In this document: positions 11,112-21,500 of the stretch, in pieces | How the letters are laid out: each line of letters starts with the position of its first letter | How positions within the stretch are numbered: position 1 is the stretch's first letter | Assembly: GCA_027038275.1 (NCBI GenBank) | Contig: JALVXC010000015.1 | Location: 1-64,000 of the forward strand | From: Campylobacteraceae bacterium | Lineage (GTDB): Bacteria; Campylobacterota; Campylobacteria; Campylobacterales; Sulfurovaceae | Length of the DNA stretch: 64,000 bases | Reading direction: 5' to 3' | The notes under the pieces: generated by a model | What the model saw: the letters and a program-made list of their open reading frames with translations, nothing else | What the model was told of the DNA's origin: nothing | Databases searched by the model: none | Translations under genes and position numbers: made by a program

Positions 11112-12062
11112 TTAACTTAACGGTAACATTTGTGGAATCTCTAACCACGTACTTTTTGCAAGGTAAAGACCAATAAGTGTCGTTACTGCTGCAAACTTCA
11201 TCATGGTTCTGTTTTCAACTTTCATTGAACCCTTTGCAATAAAGAATGGGATAATGTACCCAAGAACCATTGCTGCCCAGAATTGTGTATGGTAAGAGCC
11301 ACCTGTATGAACATATTCTAGTGTTGCTTCAACCTCTGCTGCTTTAAATGAGAAGAAGTATTCTGCCATATACATAAGAAATGAGAGGAGTACTGATACA
11401 GCTAAGACAGTAGCTAAATCTTTTCTTGCACCCTCTGACCACTTATCTGCAATAAGAGTTAATGAAGCAGAACCAACCATAAGTGCAGCCAAAATCATCT
11501 GAATAGTCTCAGCAGGAGCAGCCCATAACTCTCTAGCACTCGCTTCTGCCATAATAATAGCTGTATACATTGTTACAGGGAATGCTAAAAATACTACAAA
11601 TGGGAAAACTTTTTCATAAAATCCACTCATTCCACGTATTTTTTTAGCAAATGCACAATTTCTTCTTACATCTGAGAACTCATCAAAGAAACCAATAAGT
11701 GCCATAATAGTAATAAGAGCTGTAAAGAGTGTTGCCATCCATGCACCAACTGTAATTGCAGAAGTCCAGTGTGGATGGAAGAAGATATTTACCATTCTTA
11801 ATGGTTGATGCAGGTCTAAAAGTGTAAAGAGAAGGAAAACATTTAATGCAACAAATGAGATAAGTGGCATTAACCATCTAAGGTTAGGCATATCCTCTTT
11901 TTTATGTCTGTAGAGCAAGTAAGCACCAACAATAATAACACCAGTACCAATACTTTTTGCCCACATGTTAAGGGTAATCATCCAACCCCAAATAATTCCT
12001 GGAAGTGCAACATCAAGAGTGACAACTGCTTTAGTTGCTTCTATAACTGTACCGTGATCCAT
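11112..12062 (-). CDS. NrfD/PsrC-family membrane anchor subunit
   Basis: Multi-TM protein of 316 aa directly between the FeS subunit and catalytic subunit. Confidence 0.85.
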   Translation of the reverse strand: MDHGTVIEATKAVVTLDVALPGIIWGWMITLNMWAKSIGTGVIIVGAYLLYRHKKEDMPNLRWLMPLISFVALNVFLLFTLLDLHQPLRMVNIFFHPHWTSAITVGAWMATLFTALITIMALIGFFDEFSDVRRNCAFAKKIRGMSGFYEKVFPFVVFLAFPVTMYTAIIMAEASARELWAAPAETIQMILAALMVGSASLTLIADKWSEGARKDLATVLAVSVLLSFLMYMAEYFFSFKAAEVEATLEYVHTGGSYHTQFWAAMVLGYIIPFFIAKGSMKVENRTMMKFAAVTTLIGLYLAKSTWLEIPQMLPLS

Positions 12063-12835
12063 TAGTGACCTCCTTCTTCATGTGATTCATGTTTATCACT
12101 ATTTGGCATATCTATAAACCCTTCATTTTTATCATGGTCATGATGAGCACCGAAAATTGGTGTTAAAAATCTATCTAAAACTGAGTGATGAGGGTCACCA
12201 ATCTCTTTAAGATGTGTAATATTATTAAAGAGTCCATACCCTTCAATTCTCTCATGAGCCAGTGGATTAAGTGAATCATTTCCACCACCTACATAGAAGT
12301 GTTTCGGGCTAGTGTGTTTTTCAGGCTTACGAACTTGAACACCACCACCAAAACTTTGATGCTCCATAATATATCGTGAAATATGAGATGTCTCATCTTC
12401 AATATCACCAAAAATATTTGCTTCAACAGGACAAGCAACTACACAAGCTGGCATTAATCCACCTTCAATTCTATGAGCACAGTAGGTACACTTATCGGCT
12501 GTATTTGTCTCTGGGTCCATATATATAGCACCATAAGGACATGCCATCATACAACCTGCACAACCAATACATCGTGAATTGTCAACATTCACAATACCAT
12601 TCTCTAGGTAATGAAGTGCCGACACTGGACAGATTCTTTCACATGGTGCACTCTCACAGTGGTTACATCTTAACGGTGTAAACTCACGAGTTGTATTTGG
12701 GAATGAGCCTATATCTATATATTTTACACGCAAACGCCAAGAGCTTAATGGCACTTCATTTTCAACTTTACAGGCGACCTCACAGGCTTTACAACCCATG
12801 CAAAGGTTAAGGTCGACTAAAAAACCTAATTTCAT
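12062..12835 (-). CDS. 4Fe-4S ferredoxin-type electron-transfer subunit (PsrB/TtrB-like) with His-rich C-terminus
   Basis: CMGCKACEVACK, CNHCESAPCERICP, CIGCAGCMMACP, CTYCAHR...PACVVACP. Confidence 0.93.
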   Translation of the reverse strand: MKLGFLVDLNLCMGCKACEVACKVENEVPLSSWRLRVKYIDIGSFPNTTREFTPLRCNHCESAPCERICPVSALHYLENGIVNVDNSRCIGCAGCMMACPYGAIYMDPETNTADKCTYCAHRIEGGLMPACVVACPVEANIFGDIEDETSHISRYIMEHQSFGGGVQVRKPEKHTSPKHFYVGGGNDSLNPLAHERIEGYGLFNNITHLKEIGDPHHSVLDRFLTPIFGAHHDHDKNEGFIDMPNSDKHESHEEGGH

Positions 12836-12874
12836 GTTTCCTCCTCAATGTTATTATAATTATTATAAATTCAA

Positions 12875-12892
12875 ATTATCACCACTGATAAT
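12875..12892. promoter_or_regulatory. Candidate dyad operator in the divergent promoter region upstream of the molybdoenzyme operon
   Basis: ATTATCA-CCAC-TGATAAT perfect 7-bp inverted repeat. Confidence 0.4.
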
Positions 12893-12993
12893 CTGAACTA
12901 TACGGTGAATATAATATAAAAAAAAAGGTTAAGTACTAATGATAATTATAATAAAAAGCTTATTATTGATATATAAAACTCATCATGTGTAAA

Positions 12994-13014
12994 ATCAGTA
13001 AATTATCAGTAAAA
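12994..13014. repeat. Tandem direct repeat ATCAGTAAAT / ATCAGTAAAA (11-bp period)
   Basis: Direct reading of the intergenic region 12836-13088. Confidence 0.5.
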
Positions 13015-13088
13015 AGATTAAATTTTGTTCATAAATTTTATTGATTAAAGAGCTTTTACTTATAATTACACTTCAAAAAAGGAGTTAA

Positions 13089-13430
13089 ATGATAGAAGAG
13101 AATCATAATTTAAAATATGCACTATTATCTTATATAAAACTATTTGATAAGAAAGCCTATTTTGAAGCACATGAAATTCTTGAAGAGGCTTGGCATCCAC
13201 TTCGTAAGTCAAATCATCCTCTTAAAAATCTAGTAAAAGGACTAATAAATGGAGCAATCTGTTTTGAGCATATAAAAAGAGATAGAGATGAGTCTATAAG
13301 AAAAGCTACACAAGTTTTAAAATCTTATGAACGACATAAATATCTGTGTAGAAATGATATAGAGTTTTTTAATGAATTTCAAGAGTGTTGCAAGAGAGTT
13401 GAGAAGTTAAAAGAGTTATATAATCTGTAG
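13089..13430 (+). CDS. DUF309 family protein
   Basis: YFEAHEILEEAWHP and LVKGLINGAICFEHIKR motifs typical of DUF309. Confidence 0.8.
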   Translation: MIEENHNLKYALLSYIKLFDKKAYFEAHEILEEAWHPLRKSNHPLKNLVKGLINGAICFEHIKRDRDESIRKATQVLKSYERHKYLCRNDIEFFNEFQECCKRVEKLKELYNL

Positions 13431-13473
13431 ACTCTATTTCATTGAACATTTTCATGTTCAGATGAAACAGACT
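13428..13473. terminator. Hairpin between convergent DUF309 and fabH genes
   Basis: TTTCAT-TGAACAT-TTTC-ATGTTCA-g-ATGAAA with partial outer pairing. Confidence 0.55.
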
Positions 13474-14470
13474 ATTTTGATTCCCCAGCAAAAGGAAGCA
13501 GAGCAGAAGCCCAAGTCAACCCACCACCAAAAGTATCAAGTAACATCAACTCACCCTTTTTAAGGCGACCCGACTCCCAAATATCATTAATTGCCATTGG
13601 AATAGAAGCAGCTGATGTATTACCATACTTTCCAACAGTAACTACCACTTGCTCTTTTGTCATCTTAAGAGAATCACCTACAGCTTTTATGATTCTATAG
13701 TTTGCTTGATGAGGAACAAAATGAGGAATATCTTCTGCTAATATACCATTTTTAGCTAAAATATCTTTAACATCTTTAGTTAAAGTCTTAACAGCCAACT
13801 TAAAGGTCTCATTCCCTTTCATCTGCACAAAGTTTAACCCTTCATCAAGTACTTTTTGAGAAAGAGGATTAACACTCCCTGGAGCAGGAGTTACTAAAAA
13901 GTCAGCATAAGAGCCATCGGCTGAAGCATGAATATCAATAAATGCCTCTTCCTTATTATCTGTTGCAGAGATAACAGCTGCTCCAGCACCATCTCCAAAT
14001 AGAATACATGTTGTTCTATCTGTATAATCAACAATAGAGGAGAACTTCTCTGCACCAATAATCAATACATGCTTTTTCATACCAGACTCAACAAAAGCTT
14101 TAGCTATAGAGAGAGCATAAACAAACCCTGAACAAGCAGATGCAATGTCAAAGGCTTGAACATTTTTAATACCTAATTTATCAGATACAATACAAGCTGT
14201 TGCAGGCATATTAAAGTAGTCTGGAGTTACTGTTGCACAAACCACTAAGTCAATGTCTGATGTCTCTAAACCAGCTCTCTTAATCGCTAGTTTAGAAGCT
14301 TTTGTTGCCATATCACTTGTATTCTCATCTTTAGAAGCAATTCGTCGTTCAGAGATACCTGTACGTTTTAAAATCCACTCATCACTGGTGTCGACCATTT
14401 TTTCGAGGTCTGCATTGCTTAATACTTTAGAGGGAACATAAGCCCCAATAGAATGAAATTTTGCGTACAT
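13472..14470 (-). CDS. fabH: 3-oxoacyl-ACP synthase III
   Basis: [22 protein letters not shown] (active Cys), [18 protein letters not shown]. Confidence 0.96.
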   Translation of the reverse strand: MYAKFHSIGAYVPSKVLSNADLEKMVDTSDEWILKRTGISERRIASKDENTSDMATKASKLAIKRAGLETSDIDLVVCATVTPDYFNMPATACIVSDKLGIKNVQAFDIASACSGFVYALSIAKAFVESGMKKHVLIIGAEKFSSIVDYTDRTTCILFGDGAGAAVISATDNKEEAFIDIHASADGSYADFLVTPAPGSVNPLSQKVLDEGLNFVQMKGNETFKLAVKTLTKDVKDILAKNGILAEDIPHFVPHQANYRIIKAVGDSLKMTKEQVVVTVGKYGNTSAASIPMAINDIWESGRLKKGELMLLDTFGGGLTWASALLPFAGESK

Positions 14471-14498
14471 TTTCTACCTTAAATATTTGTTCTAATAG

Positions 14499-15482
14499 TT
14501 ATTTTTTGGTAAGTAGCTCTTCAATGGCATCATTAACACCAGAATCACTATATGCTATGGCTTGAAAAATTGCATTTTTAATTGCCTTAGCATTACTTTT
14601 ACCGTGCGATATAATAGCACAACCTTTAACTCCAAGTAAAGGGGCACCACCATATTCTGCATAATCTACCTTCTCTTTGAGTTTTCTAAACACTTTTTTC
14701 TTCATAAGAAAAGCACCAATCTTTGCAGGAATTGACCTTTTAATATGTGTTTTCATAAGTGTAAAGACAGTAGAGACTACACCTTCACTTGCTTTAAGTA
14801 CAATATTACCTGTATAGCCATCACATACTACTACATCTACTGAAGCATTAAAGATGTCCGAACCCTCAACATTCCCCTGAAAGCCAGGAACATCTTTCAT
14901 AAGTTTAAATGCCTCTTTTGTTAGTGCATTTCCTTTAGAGTCCTCTTCTCCATTAGATAAAAGCCCAACTTTAGGATTTCTTAAACCAATTACCTTTTGA
15001 GCATAAACTTCACCCATAATAGCAAACTCATAAAGATTCTGAGCTGTACAGTCTGTTACTGCACCCACATCTAAAAGTAGTGTTTTAGAAGCAACAGTTG
15101 GCATAATGGTTGCCAATGCAGGTTTAGAGATACCAGGTAGGCGACCTATTCTAAGTGTTGCTAGAGTCATAGTTGCACCTGAATGTCCTGCTGAAACTAC
15201 TGCATCTGCTTTTCCATCACGTACTAATTCTACTGCCTTGTAGATAGATGACTCTTTTCTCTTTAAAGCTTGTGTTGCTTGGTCTGACATAGAGATAACA
15301 TCAGAAGAATCAACAATCTCTACTTTATCAAGATAAAATTCTGGTAAAAATGAGGTAATCTGTTCTCTATCTCCTACAAGTATAGGAAAGAATCTTTTTT
15401 GGTCAAGTGCTTCAACTACACCCTCTATGATAGGTTCGGGACCAAAGTCCCCACCCATTGCATCAATAGCAATTCTAATCAT
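14499..15482 (-). CDS. plsX: Phosphate acyltransferase PlsX
   Basis: IAIDAMGGDFGPEPIIEG start, downstream of rpmF and upstream of fabH as commonly seen. Confidence 0.95.
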   Translation of the reverse strand: MIRIAIDAMGGDFGPEPIIEGVVEALDQKRFFPILVGDREQITSFLPEFYLDKVEIVDSSDVISMSDQATQALKRKESSIYKAVELVRDGKADAVVSAGHSGATMTLATLRIGRLPGISKPALATIMPTVASKTLLLDVGAVTDCTAQNLYEFAIMGEVYAQKVIGLRNPKVGLLSNGEEDSKGNALTKEAFKLMKDVPGFQGNVEGSDIFNASVDVVVCDGYTGNIVLKASEGVVSTVFTLMKTHIKRSIPAKIGAFLMKKKVFRKLKEKVDYAEYGGAPLLGVKGCAIISHGKSNAKAIKNAIFQAIAYSDSGVNDAIEELLTKK

Positions 15483-15495
15483 CAGAACTACTTAC

Positions 15496-15657
15496 TTACG
15501 CTTTTGTTGTGTTGTATTCACCAGTTGTCATGTTCATATGGTGAGGCATTCTCCATGTACCATCTGCATCTTTTACAGGTCTTGGTAATGTCAATTTATA
15601 ATGCGTTCTTCTTTTTGCTGATCTTGTTTTAGAAACACGTCTCTTAGGTACTGCCAT
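15496..15657 (-). CDS. rpmF: 50S ribosomal protein L32 (53 aa; absent from the ORF track because of its size)
   Basis: Own translation: [53 protein letters not shown]; located in DUF177-rpmF-plsX-fabH order. Confidence 0.93.
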   Translation of the reverse strand: MAVPKRRVSKTRSAKRRTHYKLTLPRPVKDADGTWRMPHHMNMTTGEYNTTKA

Positions 15658-15682
15658 AATTAATTCCTTTTATATTTTTAAA

Positions 15683-16057
15683 TTAAAATTCTTGTTCAAA
15701 TTCAGACTCATCATTACTACACTTTTTACAGTAGTGATATGAGTTTTCAACAGAAGCAATTTCACTTTGAACTATAAAGTCCAAATCAACTACCCCATCA
15801 ATAAATTCGATTATATCTAAATCATCTTCAGTCTCAATAACCTCATCACTTAAAGTTAAGCAAAGTGGTGATTTCATATTATATTGATACTCCTCTCCAC
15901 ATCTATCACAAGAGAGTTCAATACTCCCTTCTAATTCAGCTTCAAGTTTTACTCGATGATAACCACTCTTAACCAATGTACCTTCTAAAGTAACATTTGA
16001 AACAGTTAACTTAAAAGGTTTTTTGGTTGAACCAATTTTATCAAAAACTATTTTCAT
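15683..16057 (-). CDS. DUF177/YceD family protein
   Basis: LSCDRCGEEY motif, EDDLDIIEF, position upstream of rpmF. Confidence 0.85.
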   Translation of the reverse strand: MKIVFDKIGSTKKPFKLTVSNVTLEGTLVKSGYHRVKLEAELEGSIELSCDRCGEEYQYNMKSPLCLTLSDEVIETEDDLDIIEFIDGVVDLDFIVQSEIASVENSYHYCKKCSNDESEFEQEF

Positions 16058-16069
16058 AGTTTTCTACAG

Positions 16070-16483
16070 TTACAGAATCTCTCTTTTTGCAAAGAAGAAG
16101 TTAATCTCGTTAACTGCATTCTCAACAGAGTCAGAACCGTGAACAGCATTCGCATCAATACTATCTGCAAAATCAGCTCTAATAGTACCAGCCTCTGCCT
16201 CTTTTGGATTAGTAGCACCCATTAGGTCTCTGTTTTTTTGCATTGCATTTTCACCCTCTAACACAGTTACAACAACTGGACCAGAAATCATAAACTCAAC
16301 TAAGTCTTTAAAGAAAGGTCGCTCAGCATGAATAGCATAAAACTCCTCTGCATCTGCCTTTGAAAGTTGAATTTTTTTAGTTGCTGCGATTCTTAAACCT
16401 GCCGCTTCAAATCTAGCAAGAATCTGCCCTACCACATTTTTAGCTACTGCATCTGGCTTGATGATTGATAATGTTTGTTCCAC
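16070..16483 (-). CDS. ndk: Nucleoside diphosphate kinase
   Basis: [19 protein letters not shown], active-site region [12 protein letters not shown]. Confidence 0.97.
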   Translation of the reverse strand: MEQTLSIIKPDAVAKNVVGQILARFEAAGLRIAATKKIQLSKADAEEFYAIHAERPFFKDLVEFMISGPVVVTVLEGENAMQKNRDLMGATNPKEAEAGTIRADFADSIDANAVHGSDSVENAVNEINFFFAKREIL

Positions 16484-16604
16484 GTTTTTGCTCCATAAGC
16501 TTAGTGATTTTAGTTAAGATAACCACTACTAAAGTATTTTGAGATGGAATTATATCAGAATGTTATTAAAGAAAGATTTAGTTTAATGGAGTTTTATAAG
16601 AAGT

Positions 16605-16632
16605 TACAAAGTATGTATAGACACACTTTGTA
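16605..16632 (-). terminator. Hairpin downstream of the ferredoxin gene
   Basis: TACAAAGT-atgtatagacac-ACTTTGTA. Confidence 0.5.
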
Positions 16633-16643
16633 TTGGGTAAAAA

Positions 16644-16925
16644 TTAGTCTTCAACTACGTCTGTACCTGGTTCACCTCTATCTTCACGAAGAGTTTGACC
16701 CTCTTTTGGTTCAGCCCATACAATACACTCTTCTGTTGGACAAGCTTCAGCACAAGCTGGAACATCAAAGTGACCTACACACTCAACACATTTGTCTTCG
16801 TATACATAGTAAATCTCTTCACCAGTTGGGTTATCATCCTCATCTACGATTGCTTCTGTTGGACATTCGTCAATACATGCTGCACAGCAGATACAAGTAT
16901 CTAAAATTTTTACTGCCATTTTCAT
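16644..16925 (-). CDS. 2[4Fe-4S] ferredoxin
   Basis: CICCAACIDECP and CVECVGHFDVPACAEACP. Confidence 0.93.
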   Translation of the reverse strand: MKMAVKILDTCICCAACIDECPTEAIVDEDDNPTGEEIYYVYEDKCVECVGHFDVPACAEACPTEECIVWAEPKEGQTLREDRGEPGTDVVED

Positions 16926-17002
16926 TCCTTTATTTTAAAGATACCAAACTATAGCAAAACTACTTTAAATAACCCTTTAATAAATTGGATTAATTTGGCT
17001 TT

Positions 17003-18160
17003 TTATAGAGATAAGTAGCTTTTTATCTCATCTACACGTTTCGTTTCTTCCCACTTAAAGCCCATATTTTCACGTCCAAAATGACCATATGTAGCTGTTT
17101 TTTTATATATAGGCTGAAGTAGGTCTAGCTCTTTAATAATCCCTACAACAGAGAGGTCAAAAAGTTCTTTAACACAAGCCTCTATCTTCTCCTCTTCTAT
17201 AAAGCTTGTTCCATGAGTATCTACCATTATAGAGACTGGTTCTACAATACCAATAGCATAAGCAATCTGAATAGTTAATCGCTCTGCAGCACCTGCTGCT
17301 ACTAAGTTTTTTGCTATATATCTTGCCATATAAGCTGCTGAACGGTCTACTTTAGTTGGGTCTTTACCTGAAAATGCTCCTCCACCATGAGGACAAGAGC
17401 CTCCATAGGTATCGACAATAATCTTTCGACCTGTTAGCCCTGCATCTCCTTGAGGTCCACCTATAACAAAACGACCTGTAGGATTAATATGATATATAGT
17501 TTCATCATTTAATAACTCTTGTGGAATAACCTCTTTTATAACCTCTGTTATAATAGCATCTCTTAAAATATCATTACTAACCTCTTCACTATGTTGAGTA
17601 GAGACTACAACTGTATCGACAGACATAGGTTTATCTCCTACATACTTTACACTAACCTGTGCCTTTCCATCTGGTCTTAAGAAAGGAAGTGTACCATTTT
17701 TCCTTACCTCTGCTAGTTTTGCAGTCAATTTGTGTGCTAATGAAATAGGTAGAGGCATCAACTCGGGAGTCTCACTACAAGCATAACCAAACATTAAACC
17801 TTGGTCACCTGCTCCAATCTCTCCTGAATTTTGGTCTACTCCTTGATTAATGTCAGGGCTTTGCTCTCCTATACCATTTAGAATTCCTGCTGAACGGTAG
17901 TCAAAACCAAAAGAGGCATCGGTATAGCCTATTTGTCGTATTACATCTCGTGCAATCTCTTGCATAGGTGCATAGGTTACAGTCTTTAACTCACCTGTAA
18001 TAATACAAAAACCATTTGAAAGAAGTGTCTCACAAGCTACCCTTGCATTTGGGTCATGCTCTAAAATATAGTCTAAAATTGCATCTGAAATTTGGTCAGC
18101 CATCTTATCTGGGTGACCCTCTGTTACAGATTCTGAAGTAAAAATGTACTCTTTTGACAT
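17003..18160 (-). CDS. metK: S-adenosylmethionine synthetase
   Basis: [42 protein letters not shown]. Confidence 0.98.
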   Translation of the reverse strand: MSKEYIFTSESVTEGHPDKMADQISDAILDYILEHDPNARVACETLLSNGFCIITGELKTVTYAPMQEIARDVIRQIGYTDASFGFDYRSAGILNGIGEQSPDINQGVDQNSGEIGAGDQGLMFGYACSETPELMPLPISLAHKLTAKLAEVRKNGTLPFLRPDGKAQVSVKYVGDKPMSVDTVVVSTQHSEEVSNDILRDAIITEVIKEVIPQELLNDETIYHINPTGRFVIGGPQGDAGLTGRKIIVDTYGGSCPHGGGAFSGKDPTKVDRSAAYMARYIAKNLVAAGAAERLTIQIAYAIGIVEPVSIMVDTHGTSFIEEEKIEACVKELFDLSVVGIIKELDLLQPIYKKTATYGHFGRENMGFKWEETKRVDEIKSYLSL

Positions 18161-18183
18161 TACTTGTTTTCCTTAATTAATAT

Positions 18184-19155
18184 TTATACAGAAAAATCAA
18201 AATAATAGATACCTTCATCTTGTAATGAAACATCTATTGTTGTTCTTCCATAGTTTTCTAAATCTTTTTTTGTAATTTTTGTACCCAATGGTAAATTCAA
18301 TCTATATCGAATATACTCTCCCATTAAGCTTTTTTTAGGAGCAGAACTTATCTGTTTAGGATATATTATTCCATTTTCTTTTTGACTACCTTCTAACAAT
18401 CCATCCATTGTTGTACCATCATCCCAAATAATTTCAATAATGTCATTATGTCTATGAGGACGACCACCTTTTACAACCATTGTTGAAAAGTCTTGTTTTG
18501 GAGGAAATAGCGTTGGATAAGAACGAATATACTCCTTTTTGATAGCGATATAGGCATCATTTTTAGCTACATGTCCTCGACTAAACATCCAGTTTAATCC
18601 ACTTTTTTCTGCAACATTATTATTTCTATCTAAAAGTGACATTCTACAAAATTGTGTCGAAATTTGAATAGTAGGAGTAATAAGAGTATTACCATTATTT
18701 TGTACATTTTCAATCTCTGTACATAAAATAGAGTTATTCATAACTCTATCAATATACTCTTGTAGTGGTTGAAAAGTATCATGCGTAGTCTCTGCTAATA
18801 TCTCTCTATATGGTGTAGTTAATCCATTCGTTGAAAAATTTGCAGAACCAATTAGGGCATGTTGAATTTGATTTTGATTTTTCCAAATATAACATTTTGA
18901 ATGAATAGGAACAGTTGAATAGTAGATATTTACATTTGGAATATTTATTTGATGATAAATAAGAGCTTGATGTAAGCGTTCTTGAATACCTCTATCTCCA
19001 TACATTCCATAAATAACTGTTGAATTAAGAGGTAAATTTTCCAATCTAGCTATAGGGTTTGGTCCTAAATAACCTGATAAAACAATTAACTCATTTGAAA
19101 GTACTGTTTCATGTCTATGAAAGATAATCTCTTCTAAATTTGTATTGAACAACAT
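18184..19155 (-). CDS. NgoFVII-family (PLD-fold) type II restriction endonuclease
   Basis: HSKCYIWKNQ...ALIGSANFSTNG (HxK plus SAN motif), adjacent to two C5 methyltransferases. Confidence 0.82.
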   Translation of the reverse strand: MLFNTNLEEIIFHRHETVLSNELIVLSGYLGPNPIARLENLPLNSTVIYGMYGDRGIQERLHQALIYHQINIPNVNIYYSTVPIHSKCYIWKNQNQIQHALIGSANFSTNGLTTPYREILAETTHDTFQPLQEYIDRVMNNSILCTEIENVQNNGNTLITPTIQISTQFCRMSLLDRNNNVAEKSGLNWMFSRGHVAKNDAYIAIKKEYIRSYPTLFPPKQDFSTMVVKGGRPHRHNDIIEIIWDDGTTMDGLLEGSQKENGIIYPKQISSAPKKSLMGEYIRYRLNLPLGTKITKKDLENYGRTTIDVSLQDEGIYYFDFSV

Positions 19156-20366
19156 TAAAAATACCTCTTTAATAAAAGTTCAACAGCTTGGGCAATAACC
19201 TTAGCTAGTTTAGGAGGAACTGCATTTCCAATCATTTTATAACAAGCTCCTTGACTTCCAATAAATTCAAAGTCATCATCAAAAGTTTGTAACCTAGCAG
19301 CCTCTCTTGGAGTAATGCTTCGTGCCTGTTTATAGTCAGGATGAATATGCCGTAAACCATCTTTATATAGATGTGCAGGTATTGTATTGCTCTGTTTTTT
19401 ATAGTCTAAAACATTATATTTATGAAAAGATGAACTCTTTCCTGTTTTTTCAAAATATAATCTCTTAAGTGACTCTGTATCAGGATATTTTACTGAACCA
19501 TTTTGAACATCTAAAGCAAGTTCAAAAAAAATCTCTTGGTCTCTTTTGCTATGAAAACGAGGAGTATGATTTTTAATTTTTGATTTATTGTAGTGAGATA
19601 CACGTAACTCTTGATTTTCAAAAGGATAAAGTGGCTCTAAATCACCTATTGCTTCTTGAACATCTATTTTTTTAGAGACTTTAAAAGTTGGTAAAATATG
19701 CTTATAAAAATCTTCTAAAATATCATTTGGATTTTCATTTGTTAATTTTTTATTGATACCTATAATAATAACTCTTTTTCTAATTTGAGGTACACCATAA
19801 TCTGACGAGTCCAACAGTGCCATCCCTTTTAAATCTCTAGCAATAACATAACCCTCTTTCTCAAAATCACTTCGTATTCTATCTATAATACTAATACCAT
19901 TTGGTTTAGCACTAAGTATCCCTTGAACATTTTCAAAAACAAATAGTTTTGGTTGAAACTCTTTAACTACCTTCAAATAGTTTTCAAATAGATAATTTCT
20001 ATAATCACAAGACATACCATTTTTATCTTGAACTCGTCCAGCAATTGAATAGGCTTGGCAAGGTGGACCACCTATAATCAAATCTATAGTTGTATCTTTA
20101 ATTAATTTTTTAAGTCCGATATGCTCTCCATATTCAACATCATGAAATCCATTAAGCAACTCATCCATTCTTTGAATATCAAAATAGATAACTTTTTTAT
20201 CAACATCTTTTATCTTCCATTTTGTTTTTAAGCGATATTTTAAAGTATTTAATGCACTCTTATCCCACTCAACAAAAGCGTAAGGTTCAAACCTATTAGT
20301 CTGCTCAAAACCATCAGTAAGTCCACCACATCCAGCAAATAGGTCTATATAGCTATATTTTTTCAT
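19155..20366 (-). CDS. DNA (cytosine-5-)-methyltransferase 1 of the RM island
   Basis: DLFAGCGGLTDGF, GGPPCQAYSIAGR, FENVQG, GVPQIRKRVIIIG, IGNAVPP. Confidence 0.95.
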   Translation of the reverse strand: MKKYSYIDLFAGCGGLTDGFEQTNRFEPYAFVEWDKSALNTLKYRLKTKWKIKDVDKKVIYFDIQRMDELLNGFHDVEYGEHIGLKKLIKDTTIDLIIGGPPCQAYSIAGRVQDKNGMSCDYRNYLFENYLKVVKEFQPKLFVFENVQGILSAKPNGISIIDRIRSDFEKEGYVIARDLKGMALLDSSDYGVPQIRKRVIIIGINKKLTNENPNDILEDFYKHILPTFKVSKKIDVQEAIGDLEPLYPFENQELRVSHYNKSKIKNHTPRFHSKRDQEIFFELALDVQNGSVKYPDTESLKRLYFEKTGKSSSFHKYNVLDYKKQSNTIPAHLYKDGLRHIHPDYKQARSITPREAARLQTFDDDFEFIGSQGACYKMIGNAVPPKLAKVIAQAVELLLKRYF

Positions 20367-21423
20367 TATTTAATACCTCTTTTAGCTTCATAGCAATATG
20401 ATACCCAAGTAGAGGAGGCACAGCATTGCCAACTTGTCTATATTGTGCTGTTTTACTACCTAAGAAAATAAAATCATCAGGAAAAGACTGTAACCGTGCA
20501 TTCTCTCTTACTGTTGGAACACGATTATATTTATAATGAAAATGATTTCTGTGTCCTGTATCTATCGTTTTAGAAGGTTTTTTACTATGATACCTTGTCC
20601 AAGCTTCATTAAACTTTCTACTCTCTCCAACCCCTTTAGGTAAATCTTTATGATTCCCACCCTCTGGAACTTGCGAAATAACATCTACCACCAAATCTGT
20701 ATGTTTTGTTCCTATATGATTATGTAGACGACTAGCATTTTTTCTCATTAGTTTTTGATAACTAGAAGTAGGCTCTTTTGGGTACTCTATATTATCTTTA
20801 CCTAAATTATCTTCTAATGAAGGTAAATCAGATATTGCCTCTTCACATGTTACATAGTCTTTCTCATCTCTAATAGCATTTGGAAATATAAATTTACCAT
20901 AAGGTTTATCTAGTCCAACAAAAAAAAGTCTTTTTCTAATTTGAGGAACTCCATAATCGGGTGCATATAGAATTTTAGAACTATGAGTATATCCATTCTC
21001 TTCAAAATTTCTCTCTATCTCTAATTTAGCTTTTCCTTTGTATAGTGTTGCTAACCCTGGTACATTCTCTATAATAATCGCTTTTGGCTTCTCTTTTAGT
21101 GCTTTTGAGATTTCAAATACAGAATAAAAAAGTTTATTTCGTTCATCATCTTCTTTTCTTGAACCAGTTAAAGAGAAACCTTGACAAGGAGGTCCAGCAA
21201 TAATAACATCAACTCCACCTACATCATCAAGAAATTTTACAATCTTATCTATACTTTTATTATCTGATAAATCTAAATTAAAAGTTTGTGAATTTTTATG
21301 ATTATACTTAAATGTTTCAAGAGCCAAATCAGCATTATCAACTCCTAATAATACTTCATATCCTGCTTCTTGAAAACCATATGAAAAACCACCACATCCT
21401 GAAAAAAGGTCTAATACTTTCAA
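20353..21423 (-). CDS. DNA (cytosine-5-)-methyltransferase 2 of the RM island
   Basis: DLFSGCGGFSYGF, AGPPCQGFSLTGSR, IENVPG, GVPQIRKRLFFVG, VGNAVPP. Confidence 0.95.
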   Translation of the reverse strand: MKVLDLFSGCGGFSYGFQEAGYEVLLGVDNADLALETFKYNHKNSQTFNLDLSDNKSIDKIVKFLDDVGGVDVIIAGPPCQGFSLTGSRKEDDERNKLFYSVFEISKALKEKPKAIIIENVPGLATLYKGKAKLEIERNFEENGYTHSSKILYAPDYGVPQIRKRLFFVGLDKPYGKFIFPNAIRDEKDYVTCEEAISDLPSLEDNLGKDNIEYPKEPTSSYQKLMRKNASRLHNHIGTKHTDLVVDVISQVPEGGNHKDLPKGVGESRKFNEAWTRYHSKKPSKTIDTGHRNHFHYKYNRVPTVRENARLQSFPDDFIFLGSKTAQYRQVGNAVPPLLGYHIAMKLKEVLNNEKI

Positions 21424-21500
21424 TGATTTATCCTTATACTATTTATTTTATTAAAAGTATATATTTTTTTCCTGAAAAAGAGAAAAAATATTTCATATTG

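Noticed and set aside
16544-16954. 136-aa + strand ORF overlapping the ferredoxin gene
   Set aside because: Antisense to a clear 2[4Fe-4S] ferredoxin; low-complexity His/Leu-rich translation.
18161-21500. Possible target-site duplications flanking the RM island
   Set aside because: No convincing direct repeat was visible at the metK- and dxs-proximal edges.
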